Positions 51,215-59,627 of a stretch of DNA of 64,000 nt are shown in pieces. The stretch comes from JALORV01 sp963703945 (GTDB taxonomy: Bacteria > Pseudomonadota > Gammaproteobacteria > Burkholderiales > Burkholderiaceae_F). The stretch spans positions 62,001 to 126,000 of the forward strand of contig CAVPGM010000011.1 of the NCBI GenBank assembly GCA_963703945.1. Direction: 5' to 3'. A program made the position numbers and the translations under genes. Position 1 is the stretch's first letter; the number at the start of each line of letters is the position of its first letter. The notes under the pieces were generated by a model. The model did not search any database and had not been told where the DNA came from. It saw only the letters and a list, made by a program, of their open reading frames with translations.

Positions 51215-52489
51215 ATGAAAGACCGATCCCTGCAGCGACTCCTGGTGTTCGTCCCGCCGCGCCGCTCACTCGGCGCCAAGGCGCAGATAACGACCGGCAC
51301 CGTGGTCGGCTATGTGGCGCCCGGCGCGGCCGGCTCGAGCGGTGAGACTCCGATCGCGCTGCTGCCGAAGGCGAGCGCGATCGACCTGGTATTCGACCCG
51401 GCCGATGTCTTCGTCACCGCGGTCGAGCCTCCGAAGCTTTCAGAAGGCAAGCTGCGGCTTGCGTTGCCCAACATTCTCGAGGATCGGCTGCTGGCCGACA
51501 CTGCGGACTGCCATTTCGCTTTCATCGTGCCGCGTGGCGGTACGGGCACGACCACGATCGCCGCGCTGCCCAAGATGCCGGTCGCGGTCATCGACCGCGG
51601 CGTGCTGACACGTGCTCTGGATGCCTGCGCCGAGGCCGGCTACCGCGTACGTGCAGCCTACAGTGAGATCTATACGGTGCCGGCACCGGCGGCCGGCGTT
51701 CTTTCTGTGCGGCTCGATCGCGGCCGCGGTGTCGCGCGCTCGGCGACTCACGACGGTTTCACATTCGAGCTATCCGACGACGAGGTACCGGCCGCGCTCG
51801 CACTGGCCGTACGCCAACTGGGTATCCGCCGCATCCAGGCCTACGGGCGCGAGGCCGGTCGCATGAGCCCGCTCGCCGCAGCGCTGAATGTGCAGGTCGA
51901 TGTGGCAGCTGCCGAAATCGACTTGGGAAGCACCGAAGGGGCAGTCAACCTTCTGCAGGGCTCGTTTGCCCCCGGCGGCATGCTCGGCACGCTGATGCCT
52001 CTGGCGGGTCGCGCGAGCGCATTGCGCGCAGCGTCTCTGAAGGTGCCGCTCGTCTGGACTGCGATTGGCGCGGCTGTGGCGATCGGCGGCATGAACGCGC
52101 ACTGGCTGAAGCTCGAAGCCGAGTCGAAAGCGCTGCGTCAGCAGATGGAAACGGCGTTCCGAACGGCCTTTCCAGAGACCAGCGCCGTCGTCGATCCCGT
52201 CCTGCAGACCAAGCGTCAGCTGAACGAATTGCGCGCCCGCGCCGGGATCGCGTCGGCCAACGATTTCTCGGTGCTCAACGCACGGACGGCAGTTCTGCTG
52301 TCGACCGCGCCATTGGGGAGCGTCGGCGGGATGGAGTATCGCGACGGCTCGCTCAAGGTGAAGTTCAAGCCGGGTGTCGTGGACAACCCGGCACTGCAAA
52401 ACTCGCTGCGAGCGGCGGCGGTCCAGCAGGGTCTCACCATCCGTTTTGACGCCGATGGCACGGCACGCATCACGGCGGCGGGATCATGA
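51215..52489 (+). CDS. gspL: GspL, inner-membrane platform protein
   Basis: 424 residues. Cytoplasmic actin-like domain (about 1-270) that recruits the GspE ATPase, one membrane helix (VPLVWTAIGAAVAIGGMNA, near 275-295), and a periplasmic ferredoxin-like domain. Sequence conservation is low in this family; order between gspK and gspM supports the call. The stop overlaps gspM. Confidence 0.9.
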   Translation: MKDRSLQRLLVFVPPRRSLGAKAQITTGTVVGYVAPGAAGSSGETPIALLPKASAIDLVFDPADVFVTAVEPPKLSEGKLRLALPNILEDRLLADTADCHFAFIVPRGGTGTTTIAALPKMPVAVIDRGVLTRALDACAEAGYRVRAAYSEIYTVPAPAAGVLSVRLDRGRGVARSATHDGFTFELSDDEVPAALALAVRQLGIRRIQAYGREAGRMSPLAAALNVQVDVAAAEIDLGSTEGAVNLLQGSFAPGGMLGTLMPLAGRASALRAASLKVPLVWTAIGAAVAIGGMNAHWLKLEAESKALRQQMETAFRTAFPETSAVVDPVLQTKRQLNELRARAGIASANDFSVLNARTAVLLSTAPLGSVGGMEYRDGSLKVKFKPGVVDNPALQNSLRAAAVQQGLTIRFDADGTARITAAGS

Positions 52490-52980
52490 TGGAGGGACTG
52501 AGGCAGTTCTGGGCCGAACGCGCTCCGCGTGAGAAGGCCATATTGGGCTCTGGTGCCGCCATCCTGGTGGTTGCCGTCCTCTATCTGATGCTGATCGAGC
52601 CGGCGTGGAGCGGAATCGCGCGGCTCGAGCGCTCGTTACCGCAGCAGCGGTCGCAGGCCGCCGAGCTGGATGCGCTGCTCGGCGAAGTGAAGAGCCTGAA
52701 ATCCCAACCCCAGGTCGCGACCGTCTCGGCCTCCGAGGTGCGCGGTGCGATCGAAAGCTCGCTCAAGCGAGCCGGCCTCAAATCCTCCCGGCTGGTGCCG
52801 CTGTCCGATGGCGACCTGCAGATCACCTTTGCGAACGTCCCCTATGGCGTCTGGGCCGGATGGCTCGCCAGCGTCGAGCGTGAACTGGGAGCGCGCACGA
52901 TGGCGGTGACGGTCACTGGCAAGGATGCAACCCCGGGCAACGTCGATGCCGAAGTGGGGCTGCGCCTGGCTCGCAAATGA
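52486..52980 (+). CDS. gspM: GspM, inner-membrane platform protein
   Basis: 164 residues. Short cytosolic N-terminus, one membrane helix (AILGSGAAILVVAVLYLML), then a periplasmic coiled and ferredoxin-like domain (FANVPYGVWAGWLASVEREL). Binds GspL. ATGATG start overlaps the gspL stop. Confidence 0.9.
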   Translation: MMEGLRQFWAERAPREKAILGSGAAILVVAVLYLMLIEPAWSGIARLERSLPQQRSQAAELDALLGEVKSLKSQPQVATVSASEVRGAIESSLKRAGLKSSRLVPLSDGDLQITFANVPYGVWAGWLASVERELGARTMAVTVTGKDATPGNVDAEVGLRLARK

Positions 52981-52989
52981 CCCCTGACG

Positions 52990-53769
52990 ATGCGGAAACT
53001 GACCTACCTTCTGGCTGCTCTGCTGGTGCTGATCGTCACGGTGCTGGTGATCGCGCCGGCCCAGTGGGCCGCCGACGCGGTACGTCTTGCAACCCACGGT
53101 CGAGTCGAACTTGCGGAGGCGCGCGGCACTGCATGGAACGGGTCAGCTGTGCTGGTGCTGGCGGCCGCACCCGACGCCGGCGCAGCTCGGGCGAGTTTGC
53201 CGGAGCGGCTCTCATGGCAGCTCAGTCCGTGGGCACTGCTCGCCGGGCAGGTCGACCTGACGATCTCGCATCCGTCGGCGCTGACTCAGCCGCTCGCGAT
53301 ACGGACATCGATATTCGGACGCTCGACTTCACTGGGCGCGACGACGCTCCGCCTGCCGGCGTCGCTGCTGGTCGGTTTGGGCGCTCCTTGGAACACGGTG
53401 CGGCCGGGTGGAATCCTCATGCTGACGTGGGATCGGCTGCAGCTCGGTCCCGGCCGAGCCAGCGGAAATGTGTCGGCCGAGTGGCAATACGCCTCGAGCG
53501 CGCTGACGCCCGTTTCACCGATGGGCCATTACCGGTTGCAGACCAACGGTGTCTGGCCGGGAACTCAGCTGGATTTACTAACCATTTCGGGTCCCCTGGA
53601 GCTGAAGGGGAGTGGCACAATTCCGGAGGGTGGGCGCTTACGCTTTACCGGTCGCGCACAGGCTGTGGCGGGGACCGACCCGGGCGTGAAAGCACAACTG
53701 ACGGGCCTCATCTCGCTGCTGGGGCGGCGCGATGGCGACGGGGCTCTCCTGAACTTCGGCGGCGGGTGA
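52990..53769 (+). CDS. gspN: GspN, type II secretion accessory protein
   Basis: 259 residues with an N-terminal membrane anchor (LLAALLVLIVTVLVIAPAQWAADAV) and a beta-rich periplasmic domain; RGTAWNGSAVLVLA is typical of GspN. Its role is not well known. Located between gspM and gspD. Confidence 0.87.
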   Translation: MRKLTYLLAALLVLIVTVLVIAPAQWAADAVRLATHGRVELAEARGTAWNGSAVLVLAAAPDAGAARASLPERLSWQLSPWALLAGQVDLTISHPSALTQPLAIRTSIFGRSTSLGATTLRLPASLLVGLGAPWNTVRPGGILMLTWDRLQLGPGRASGNVSAEWQYASSALTPVSPMGHYRLQTNGVWPGTQLDLLTISGPLELKGSGTIPEGGRLRFTGRAQAVAGTDPGVKAQLTGLISLLGRRDGDGALLNFGGG

Positions 53770-53770
53770 C

Positions 53771-56700
53771 ATGACAAGCGGGCGCACGACAAATCGCGCA
53801 GGACGGGACTCACTGTCTCGACTGGTCGTGCTGGCCTTTGTTGTCAGCGTGGCGCTCCCCTCCCCGCTGGTACCGACCGCGTTCGCGCAGTCCAAAGCGC
53901 GCCCGGCAAAGCCGGCGGCGGCCGAGACGGCTTCGAACGACAGCGTGATGCTCAACTTCGTCAACGCGGACATCGACGCGGTAGTGCGCGCCATCGGCCA
54001 GTACACCCAGCGCACCTTCGTCATCGACCCGCGCGTGAAGGGCACGATCTCGCTGGTAACCGAGCGACCCGTCACCAAGCAGCAGGCGTTCGAGCAATTG
54101 CTGTCGGCGCTGCGGCTGCAGGGATTCACGATCGTGCAGACCGGTAACGTGATGCGGGTCGTGCCCGAAGCGGATGCCAAGCTGCAGGGCGGCACCGTGG
54201 TGGGACCGCGCAACGCGCCGCCGGGCGGTGACCAGCTGGTCACGCAGGTCTTCCGGCTGCAGTACGAATCAGCCACCTCGATGGTGCCGATCCTGCGGCC
54301 TCTGATCGCGCCCAACAACACGATCTCGGCCTATCCACAGAACAACACGCTGGTCATCACGGACTACGCCGAGAACCTGCGCCGCATCCAGCGCATCATC
54401 GAGGCAATCGACACGCCGGCGACCTCCGATCTCGAGATGATCCCGGTGAAGTACGGACTGGCGATGGAGATCGCGACGATCGTCAATCGCGTGCTCGATG
54501 AGGGCGCGCGGGCGGCCGGGCAGGCGGTCGACGCCGGCCAGCGCGTCTCGATCCTGGCCGAGCCTCGCACCAACACGCTGATCGTCCGGGCCCCCAGCCA
54601 GGCACGTCTGACGCTGGCCAAGAACCTTATCGCCCAGCTCGACCGGCCGGCATCGACGCCGGGCAACATCAACGTGGTCTACCTGCGCAATGCCGAAGCC
54701 ACTCGCCTGGCGCCGCTGCTGCGCGCAATCATCAGTTCGGATCCGTCGTACACGCCCCAGGCCGCCAGCAGCGGTCTTTCGCAGCAAGGCTCGACCATGG
54801 GGCAGTCGGCGGCTGGTGGGCCCGGATTGACCACGGGCACGACGGGCGCTGCGCTGGGAGCCGGTTCCGCTGGCGGCGCGGGCGGCACAGGTGGCGGCGG
54901 AGGCGGACCGCTGGCCGGGCTGATCCAGGCCGATGCAGCGACCAACTCGCTGATCATCACCGCGCCCGAGCCGCTGTATCGCAACATCCGCGCGATCATC
55001 GACAAGCTCGACGTGCGCCGGGCTCAGGTGGTGATCGAATCGTTGATCGTCGAGATGACGGCGGACAAGGCCGCCGAATTCGGCATCCAGTGGCAGGCTC
55101 TCGGCGCAGTCAACAACACCGACATTGGTGTCGTCGCCAGCCAGAATTTCGGGGCCGCCGGAACGAACATTATCGGAGTTGCGGGCAATCTCGGCTCGGT
55201 CGGTCAGGGCCTGAATCTCGGCGTCATCAACGGCAAGATTACGATTCCGGGAGTGGGGGAAGTCCTGAACCTGGCGTTCCTCGCCCGAGCTCTGGAGACC
55301 ACGGCCGACGCCAACATCCTGTCGACGCCGACGATCCAGACCCTGGACAACGAGGAAGCGAAGTTCCTGGTCGGCCAGAACATCCCGCTGATCACGGGTG
55401 CCTATGCCGCCGCGGGCGGCACCGGCGCCGGCGTTGTCAATCCGTTCCAGACCTTCGAGCGCAAGGACATCGGGCTTCAGTTGCGCGTGAAACCGCAGAT
55501 TTCCGAGGGCGGCGTGGTGCGCCTGGCGATCTACCAGGAGTTGTCGTCGATCCAGAACACGCTGACCGCCGCGCAGGGCGGGATCATCACGAACAAGCGC
55601 AGCTTCGAATCCACGGTACTGGTCGAGGACGGCAACATCGTCGTCCTCGGCGGCCTGATCGAAGACCGTACCGACAACAGCCGCAGTTCGCTGCCGATAC
55701 TCGGTCGCATCCCGGGGCTCGGCTATCTGTTCAGCTACGAGAACCGCGGGCGGAAGAAGACCAACCTGCTGGTCTTCCTGCGGCCCTATGTCGTGCGTGA
55801 CGAGTCGACATCGTCGTCGCTGGCGCTCGATCGTTACGCGTATATCCGGGGACAGGTCGCTGGCAACTCGAAGCCGGATAACGTCATATTCAAAGGGTTC
55901 CAGAGCACACAGTTGCCGGAAAGGCCACCGGTGCCGCCTGCGATGAGGCGCGCCCAGGAAGAAGGCCAAGGGGCGACGGCAGCTCCCTCAGCGCCGGGCA
56001 GCCGTCCAGCGAACAACAGCGGCGCGGGACCCGGGGCGGGTACGCCCGCGCCGACACCTCCGCCAGCGACGCCCTCGCCCGCCCCTGCGACACCGGTTGA
56101 AACGCAGCCTGCGCCACCGACTCCAGCACCGACCGCTCCCGCGCCGGCCGAACCGACAACGGAGCCAAGGTCGACTGCGCCGGCCGTTCCGACCGCCGCC
56201 GCCGAATCGAAGCCGGAAGTCGTTGCGCCAACGGCAAGTGTTCCTTCAACTGCTCCGCCGCCGGCACCCGCCGCAGCGGAGACTCCTGTGACGACGCGCA
56301 CCGAATCGGCAGGCGCATCGGCGACGTCCTCGAGCAGCAGCACAATGGCCTCAGCCCCCGTGCAGACGCCGCCGGTTGCTGCCCCGCCGCCGGCCGCGCC
56401 CCCCGCCATGTCGCCGCCGAGCGAGCCGCCGGCTGCGCGCGCTTCAGCCGCGCCGCCTGCTGCGGCCCCCTCACCGACGCCATCCGCGGCGGCCGCCCAG
56501 TCGCCCGCCGTGACAGCGACCGAGGCAGCGGCGGCAGGGCCGTCAGGCGCCTTTGCGGCCACTCCGGGGGCAGCCGCCACACCCGCCAGCAACCTGGTGC
56601 AGGTGGCCGCGGTTACCGAAATCAATCGCGGACGCGAATTGCAGCGGCAACTGCGCGCGGCCGGTTTCGATGCCTACTGGGAAAGCGTGAAGACCAAGAA

Positions 56701-56812
56701 AGGCGAAGTCGTGCGCGTGCGAGTGTCGGTGGACACCGCCACGCAGAGCATGGCGGAGACGATCGCAAGGCTCAGGACGATGGGATTCGACCCGATCGTC
56801 GTCACCCCCTGA
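53771..56812 (+). CDS. gspD: GspD secretin with long Pro/Ala linker and C-terminal SPOR-like domain
   Basis: 1013 residues, against 650-800 usual. Signal peptide, N0 domain (VMLNFVNADIDAVVRAIGQYT), N1-N3 domains with a Gly-rich loop (GGAGGTGGGGGG), then the secretin barrel (VGEVLNLAFLARALE ... VPLIT-type GQNIPLITG, VLGGLIEDR, PILGRIPGLGYLF) ending near residue 690. Residues about 700-940 are low-complexity Pro/Ala/Thr. Residues 941-1013 (NLVQVAAVTEINRGRELQRQ ... VRVRVSVDT ... MGFDPIVV) look like a SPOR peptidoglycan-binding domain. Forms the outer-membrane channel. The fusion is unusual. Confidence 0.93.
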   Translation: MTSGRTTNRAGRDSLSRLVVLAFVVSVALPSPLVPTAFAQSKARPAKPAAAETASNDSVMLNFVNADIDAVVRAIGQYTQRTFVIDPRVKGTISLVTERPVTKQQAFEQLLSALRLQGFTIVQTGNVMRVVPEADAKLQGGTVVGPRNAPPGGDQLVTQVFRLQYESATSMVPILRPLIAPNNTISAYPQNNTLVITDYAENLRRIQRIIEAIDTPATSDLEMIPVKYGLAMEIATIVNRVLDEGARAAGQAVDAGQRVSILAEPRTNTLIVRAPSQARLTLAKNLIAQLDRPASTPGNINVVYLRNAEATRLAPLLRAIISSDPSYTPQAASSGLSQQGSTMGQSAAGGPGLTTGTTGAALGAGSAGGAGGTGGGGGGPLAGLIQADAATNSLIITAPEPLYRNIRAIIDKLDVRRAQVVIESLIVEMTADKAAEFGIQWQALGAVNNTDIGVVASQNFGAAGTNIIGVAGNLGSVGQGLNLGVINGKITIPGVGEVLNLAFLARALETTADANILSTPTIQTLDNEEAKFLVGQNIPLITGAYAAAGGTGAGVVNPFQTFERKDIGLQLRVKPQISEGGVVRLAIYQELSSIQNTLTAAQGGIITNKRSFESTVLVEDGNIVVLGGLIEDRTDNSRSSLPILGRIPGLGYLFSYENRGRKKTNLLVFLRPYVVRDESTSSSLALDRYAYIRGQVAGNSKPDNVIFKGFQSTQLPERPPVPPAMRRAQEEGQGATAAPSAPGSRPANNSGAGPGAGTPAPTPPPATPSPAPATPVETQPAPPTPAPTAPAPAEPTTEPRSTAPAVPTAAAESKPEVVAPTASVPSTAPPPAPAAAETPVTTRTESAGASATSSSSSTMASAPVQTPPVAAPPPAAPPAMSPPSEPPAARASAAPPAAAPSPTPSAAAAQSPAVTATEAAAAGPSGAFAATPGAAATPASNLVQVAAVTEINRGRELQRQLRAAGFDAYWESVKTKKGEVVRVRVSVDTATQSMAETIARLRTMGFDPIVVTP

Positions 56813-56831
56813 AACTTGGCAGGACCCCGCT

Positions 56832-58265
56832 GTGACGCCCGCCAGCCGTTTCGTGCCTTACTCGTACGCGCGGGACAACGCGATCCTGCTCGTGCCGAAA
56901 AGCGAGCGCGACGCCGAAGTCTGGATCTCGGATGCGACCCCGCTCGCAGCGCTCAACGAAGTGATGCGGGTGTTCCCCGGCAAGGTCAAGCCTGTCGTGG
57001 TCGAGCCGACGCGGCTGACCGAGGCGATCTCGCAGACCTACGGCGACCAGAGTGGCTCCGCTCAGCAGGTGGTCGGCGACATCGAAGGTGAGTTCGACAT
57101 CACCCGGATGATGCAGGAGGTCCCGGACGTCGAGGATCTCCTCGAGACCGAGGACGACGCGCCGATCATCCGGATGATCAACGCGCTGCTGACGCAGGCG
57201 GCGCGCGACGGCGCGAGCGATATCCACATCGAGCCATTCGAGAACTACTCGCTGGTGCGCTTCCGCGTCGACGGCACGCTGCGCGACGTGGTGCGGCCCA
57301 AGCGTGCGCTGCACGCGGCGCTGGTCTCGCGCATCAAGATCATGGCGGCGCTCGATATCGCCGAAAAGCGACTGCCGCAGGACGGACGCATCACGCTGCG
57401 CGTCGGCGGCCGCCCGGTGGACGTGCGGGTGTCGACCCTGCCGACCGGCCACGGCGAGCGGGTCGTGCTGCGCTTGCTCGACAAGGACCTGTCCAAGCTC
57501 GAACTGACGAATCTCGGCATGTCGCAGTTAGCGCTCGACCGCTTCGACACGCTGATCCACCAGCCGCACGGCATCATCCTCGTGACCGGTCCGACCGGCT
57601 CGGGCAAGTCGACCACGCTTTACGCAGCGATCCGCAGACTCGACAAGACCACGACCAACATCATGACGGTCGAGGATCCGATCGAGTACGACATCGAGGG
57701 CATCGGCCAGACGCAGGTCAACGCGAAGATCGACATGAGCTTCGCCAAGGCGCTGCGCGCGATCCTGCGCCAGGACCCGGACATCGTGATGATCGGCGAG
57801 ATCCGCGACCTCGAAACCGCGCAGATCGCCGTGCAGGCGTCGCTGACCGGCCACCTGGTGCTGGCCACGCTGCACACCAACGATGCCGCCAGCGCGGTCA
57901 CGCGGCTGATCGACATGGGCATCGAGCCGTTCCTGCTCGCCTCCTCGCTGCTGGGCGTGATGGGGCAGCGGCTGGTGCGCAAGCTCTGCCCGAAGTGCCG
58001 CGTGCAGGACACGCCGACCAGCCCGTGGCGCGCGGTCGGCTGCGAAAACTGCAGCAACACCGGCTACGTCGGCCGTACCGGAATCTACGAACTGCTGACG
58101 GTCGATGACGAGATGCGCATGCTGGTCCACCAGGGATCCAACGACACCGACATCCGCCGCGTGGCCGAGCGCGCCGGCATGGTCAACATGCGGACCGACG
58201 CGCAGCGCTGGATCGTCGCCGGTGTCACCTCGCAAGAGGAAGCGCTGCGGGTGACCAGAGAGTAA
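56832..58265 (+). CDS. gspE: GspE, type II secretion ATPase
   Basis: 477 residues from a GTG at 56832. N1E-type domain, then Walker A GPTGSGKST (about 253-261), Asp box, Walker B DPDIVMIGEIRD and His box LATLHTNDAASAVTRL. A zinc four-cysteine module is present (CPKC ... CENC) with a shorter loop than usual. Drives pseudopilus assembly from the cytosolic face, bound to GspL. Confidence 0.96.
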   Translation: MTPASRFVPYSYARDNAILLVPKSERDAEVWISDATPLAALNEVMRVFPGKVKPVVVEPTRLTEAISQTYGDQSGSAQQVVGDIEGEFDITRMMQEVPDVEDLLETEDDAPIIRMINALLTQAARDGASDIHIEPFENYSLVRFRVDGTLRDVVRPKRALHAALVSRIKIMAALDIAEKRLPQDGRITLRVGGRPVDVRVSTLPTGHGERVVLRLLDKDLSKLELTNLGMSQLALDRFDTLIHQPHGIILVTGPTGSGKSTTLYAAIRRLDKTTTNIMTVEDPIEYDIEGIGQTQVNAKIDMSFAKALRAILRQDPDIVMIGEIRDLETAQIAVQASLTGHLVLATLHTNDAASAVTRLIDMGIEPFLLASSLLGVMGQRLVRKLCPKCRVQDTPTSPWRAVGCENCSNTGYVGRTGIYELLTVDDEMRMLVHQGSNDTDIRRVAERAGMVNMRTDAQRWIVAGVTSQEEALRVTRE

Positions 58266-58340
58266 TTCGCAACTCGTGTCCGCGACGCTGCGCGTCGCAG
58301 GTGCACTCGCTGCGCCCTAGTTAGCCACGAAGAGGACAAG

Positions 58341-59588
58341 TTGGCAGCATTTCGTTTCGCAGCAGCGGATACCTCCGGCAAAGAGCAGACCGGCGTGCTC
58401 GAGGCCGACAGCGCGCGCGGCGCGCGACAGCTGCTGCGCGGCCGTGGCCTGATCCCGCTGACCGTCGAGCCGGTTTACGGCGAAGTCGCGAGCGGCACCG
58501 GCATGCCGATGCGCCTCGGGCGCCGCCTGTCGCAGACCGAGTTGGCGGTGATCACGCGCCAGTTGGCATCGCTGCTCGGCGCGCAGCTGCCGGTCGCCGA
58601 CGCGCTGACCGTGATGGTCGAGCAGAGCGAGAAGCAGCAGGTGCGCGAACTGATGGCGTCGATCCGCACCGACGTGCTGTCCGGCACTGCGATGTCCAAG
58701 GCGCTGGCGCGGCATCCGCGTCAGTTTCCGGAAATCTACCGCGCGCTGATCTCCGCCGGCGAAGAGTCCGGCAAGCTCGGATCGGTGCTCGGCAGCCTCG
58801 CCGACTACATCGAGGAGCGCGCCAAGCTGCAGCAGAAGATCACGCTCGCGTTCGTGTATCCGGCGATCGTCACGCTGGTCGCGTTGCTGGTGGTGGTAGG
58901 ACTGCTGACCTATGTCGTGCCGCAGGTCGTTCAGGTGTTCGCCAATACGAAGCAGCAGCTGCCGCTGCTGACCACCGCATTGATCGCGGTCTCGGACTTC
59001 GTGCGCAACTATGGCTGGATCGTCCTGGTCGTTGTCGTCTTCGCCGCGTTCCTTTGGGAACGCGCACTGCGGGCGCCGGCGGTGCGTCTGCGCTGGCACA
59101 TGCGCATCCTGACCATGCCTGTCATCGGCGTACTGTCGCGCTCCATCAACACGGCGCGCTTCTCGTCCACGCTGGCGATCCTGGTCGGGTCCGGTGTGCC
59201 GATGCTGCGCTCGCTGCAGGCGGCCGGCGAGACCGTCAACAACCTCGCGATGCGCAGCCGCGTGATCGACGCCGTACAGCGCGTGCGCGAGGGCTTCTCG
59301 CTAGCGAAGGCGCTGCGCGCCGACGCCGACGAGGAACGCAAGCCCGGCCACATCAAGCTGTTTCCGCCGGTGCTGATCCACCTGATCGCCTCCGGCGAAG
59401 CGACCGGCAAACTGCCGGAGATGCTGACCCGCGCGGCGGATATTCATTCACGTGAAGCCGAGCGACGTGCGCTCTTCTTCACGTCGCTGCTGGAGCCGAT
59501 CCTGATCCTCGCCATGGGCGTGGTCGTGATGCTGATCGTGATGGCCGTCCTGCTGCCGATCATCGAGATCAACACGCTGGTCAAGTAA
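58341..59588 (+). CDS. gspF: GspF, inner-membrane platform protein
   Basis: 415 residues from a TTG at 58341 (MAAFRFAAADTSGKEQTG). Two GspF/PilC domains with about three membrane helices; conserved LSQTELAVITRQLASLLGAQLPVADAL and FPPVLIHLIASGEATGKLPEML. Scaffold that turns with GspE. Last gene of the gspG-F run, 75 bases after gspE. The 39-base gap to the ATPase gene end holds nothing notable. Confidence 0.95.
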   Translation: MAAFRFAAADTSGKEQTGVLEADSARGARQLLRGRGLIPLTVEPVYGEVASGTGMPMRLGRRLSQTELAVITRQLASLLGAQLPVADALTVMVEQSEKQQVRELMASIRTDVLSGTAMSKALARHPRQFPEIYRALISAGEESGKLGSVLGSLADYIEERAKLQQKITLAFVYPAIVTLVALLVVVGLLTYVVPQVVQVFANTKQQLPLLTTALIAVSDFVRNYGWIVLVVVVFAAFLWERALRAPAVRLRWHMRILTMPVIGVLSRSINTARFSSTLAILVGSGVPMLRSLQAAGETVNNLAMRSRVIDAVQRVREGFSLAKALRADADEERKPGHIKLFPPVLIHLIASGEATGKLPEMLTRAADIHSREAERRALFFTSLLEPILILAMGVVVMLIVMAVLLPIIEINTLVK

Positions 59589-59627
59589 GCGCCGGCCGCT
59601 TCGGACCTCACCGCCGCCCGACTCCAG

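Noticed and set aside
55834..56625. 263-residue minus-strand Gly/Ala-rich frame
   Set aside because: It is the complement of the Pro/Ala linker of gspD; low complexity on one strand makes an open frame on the other.
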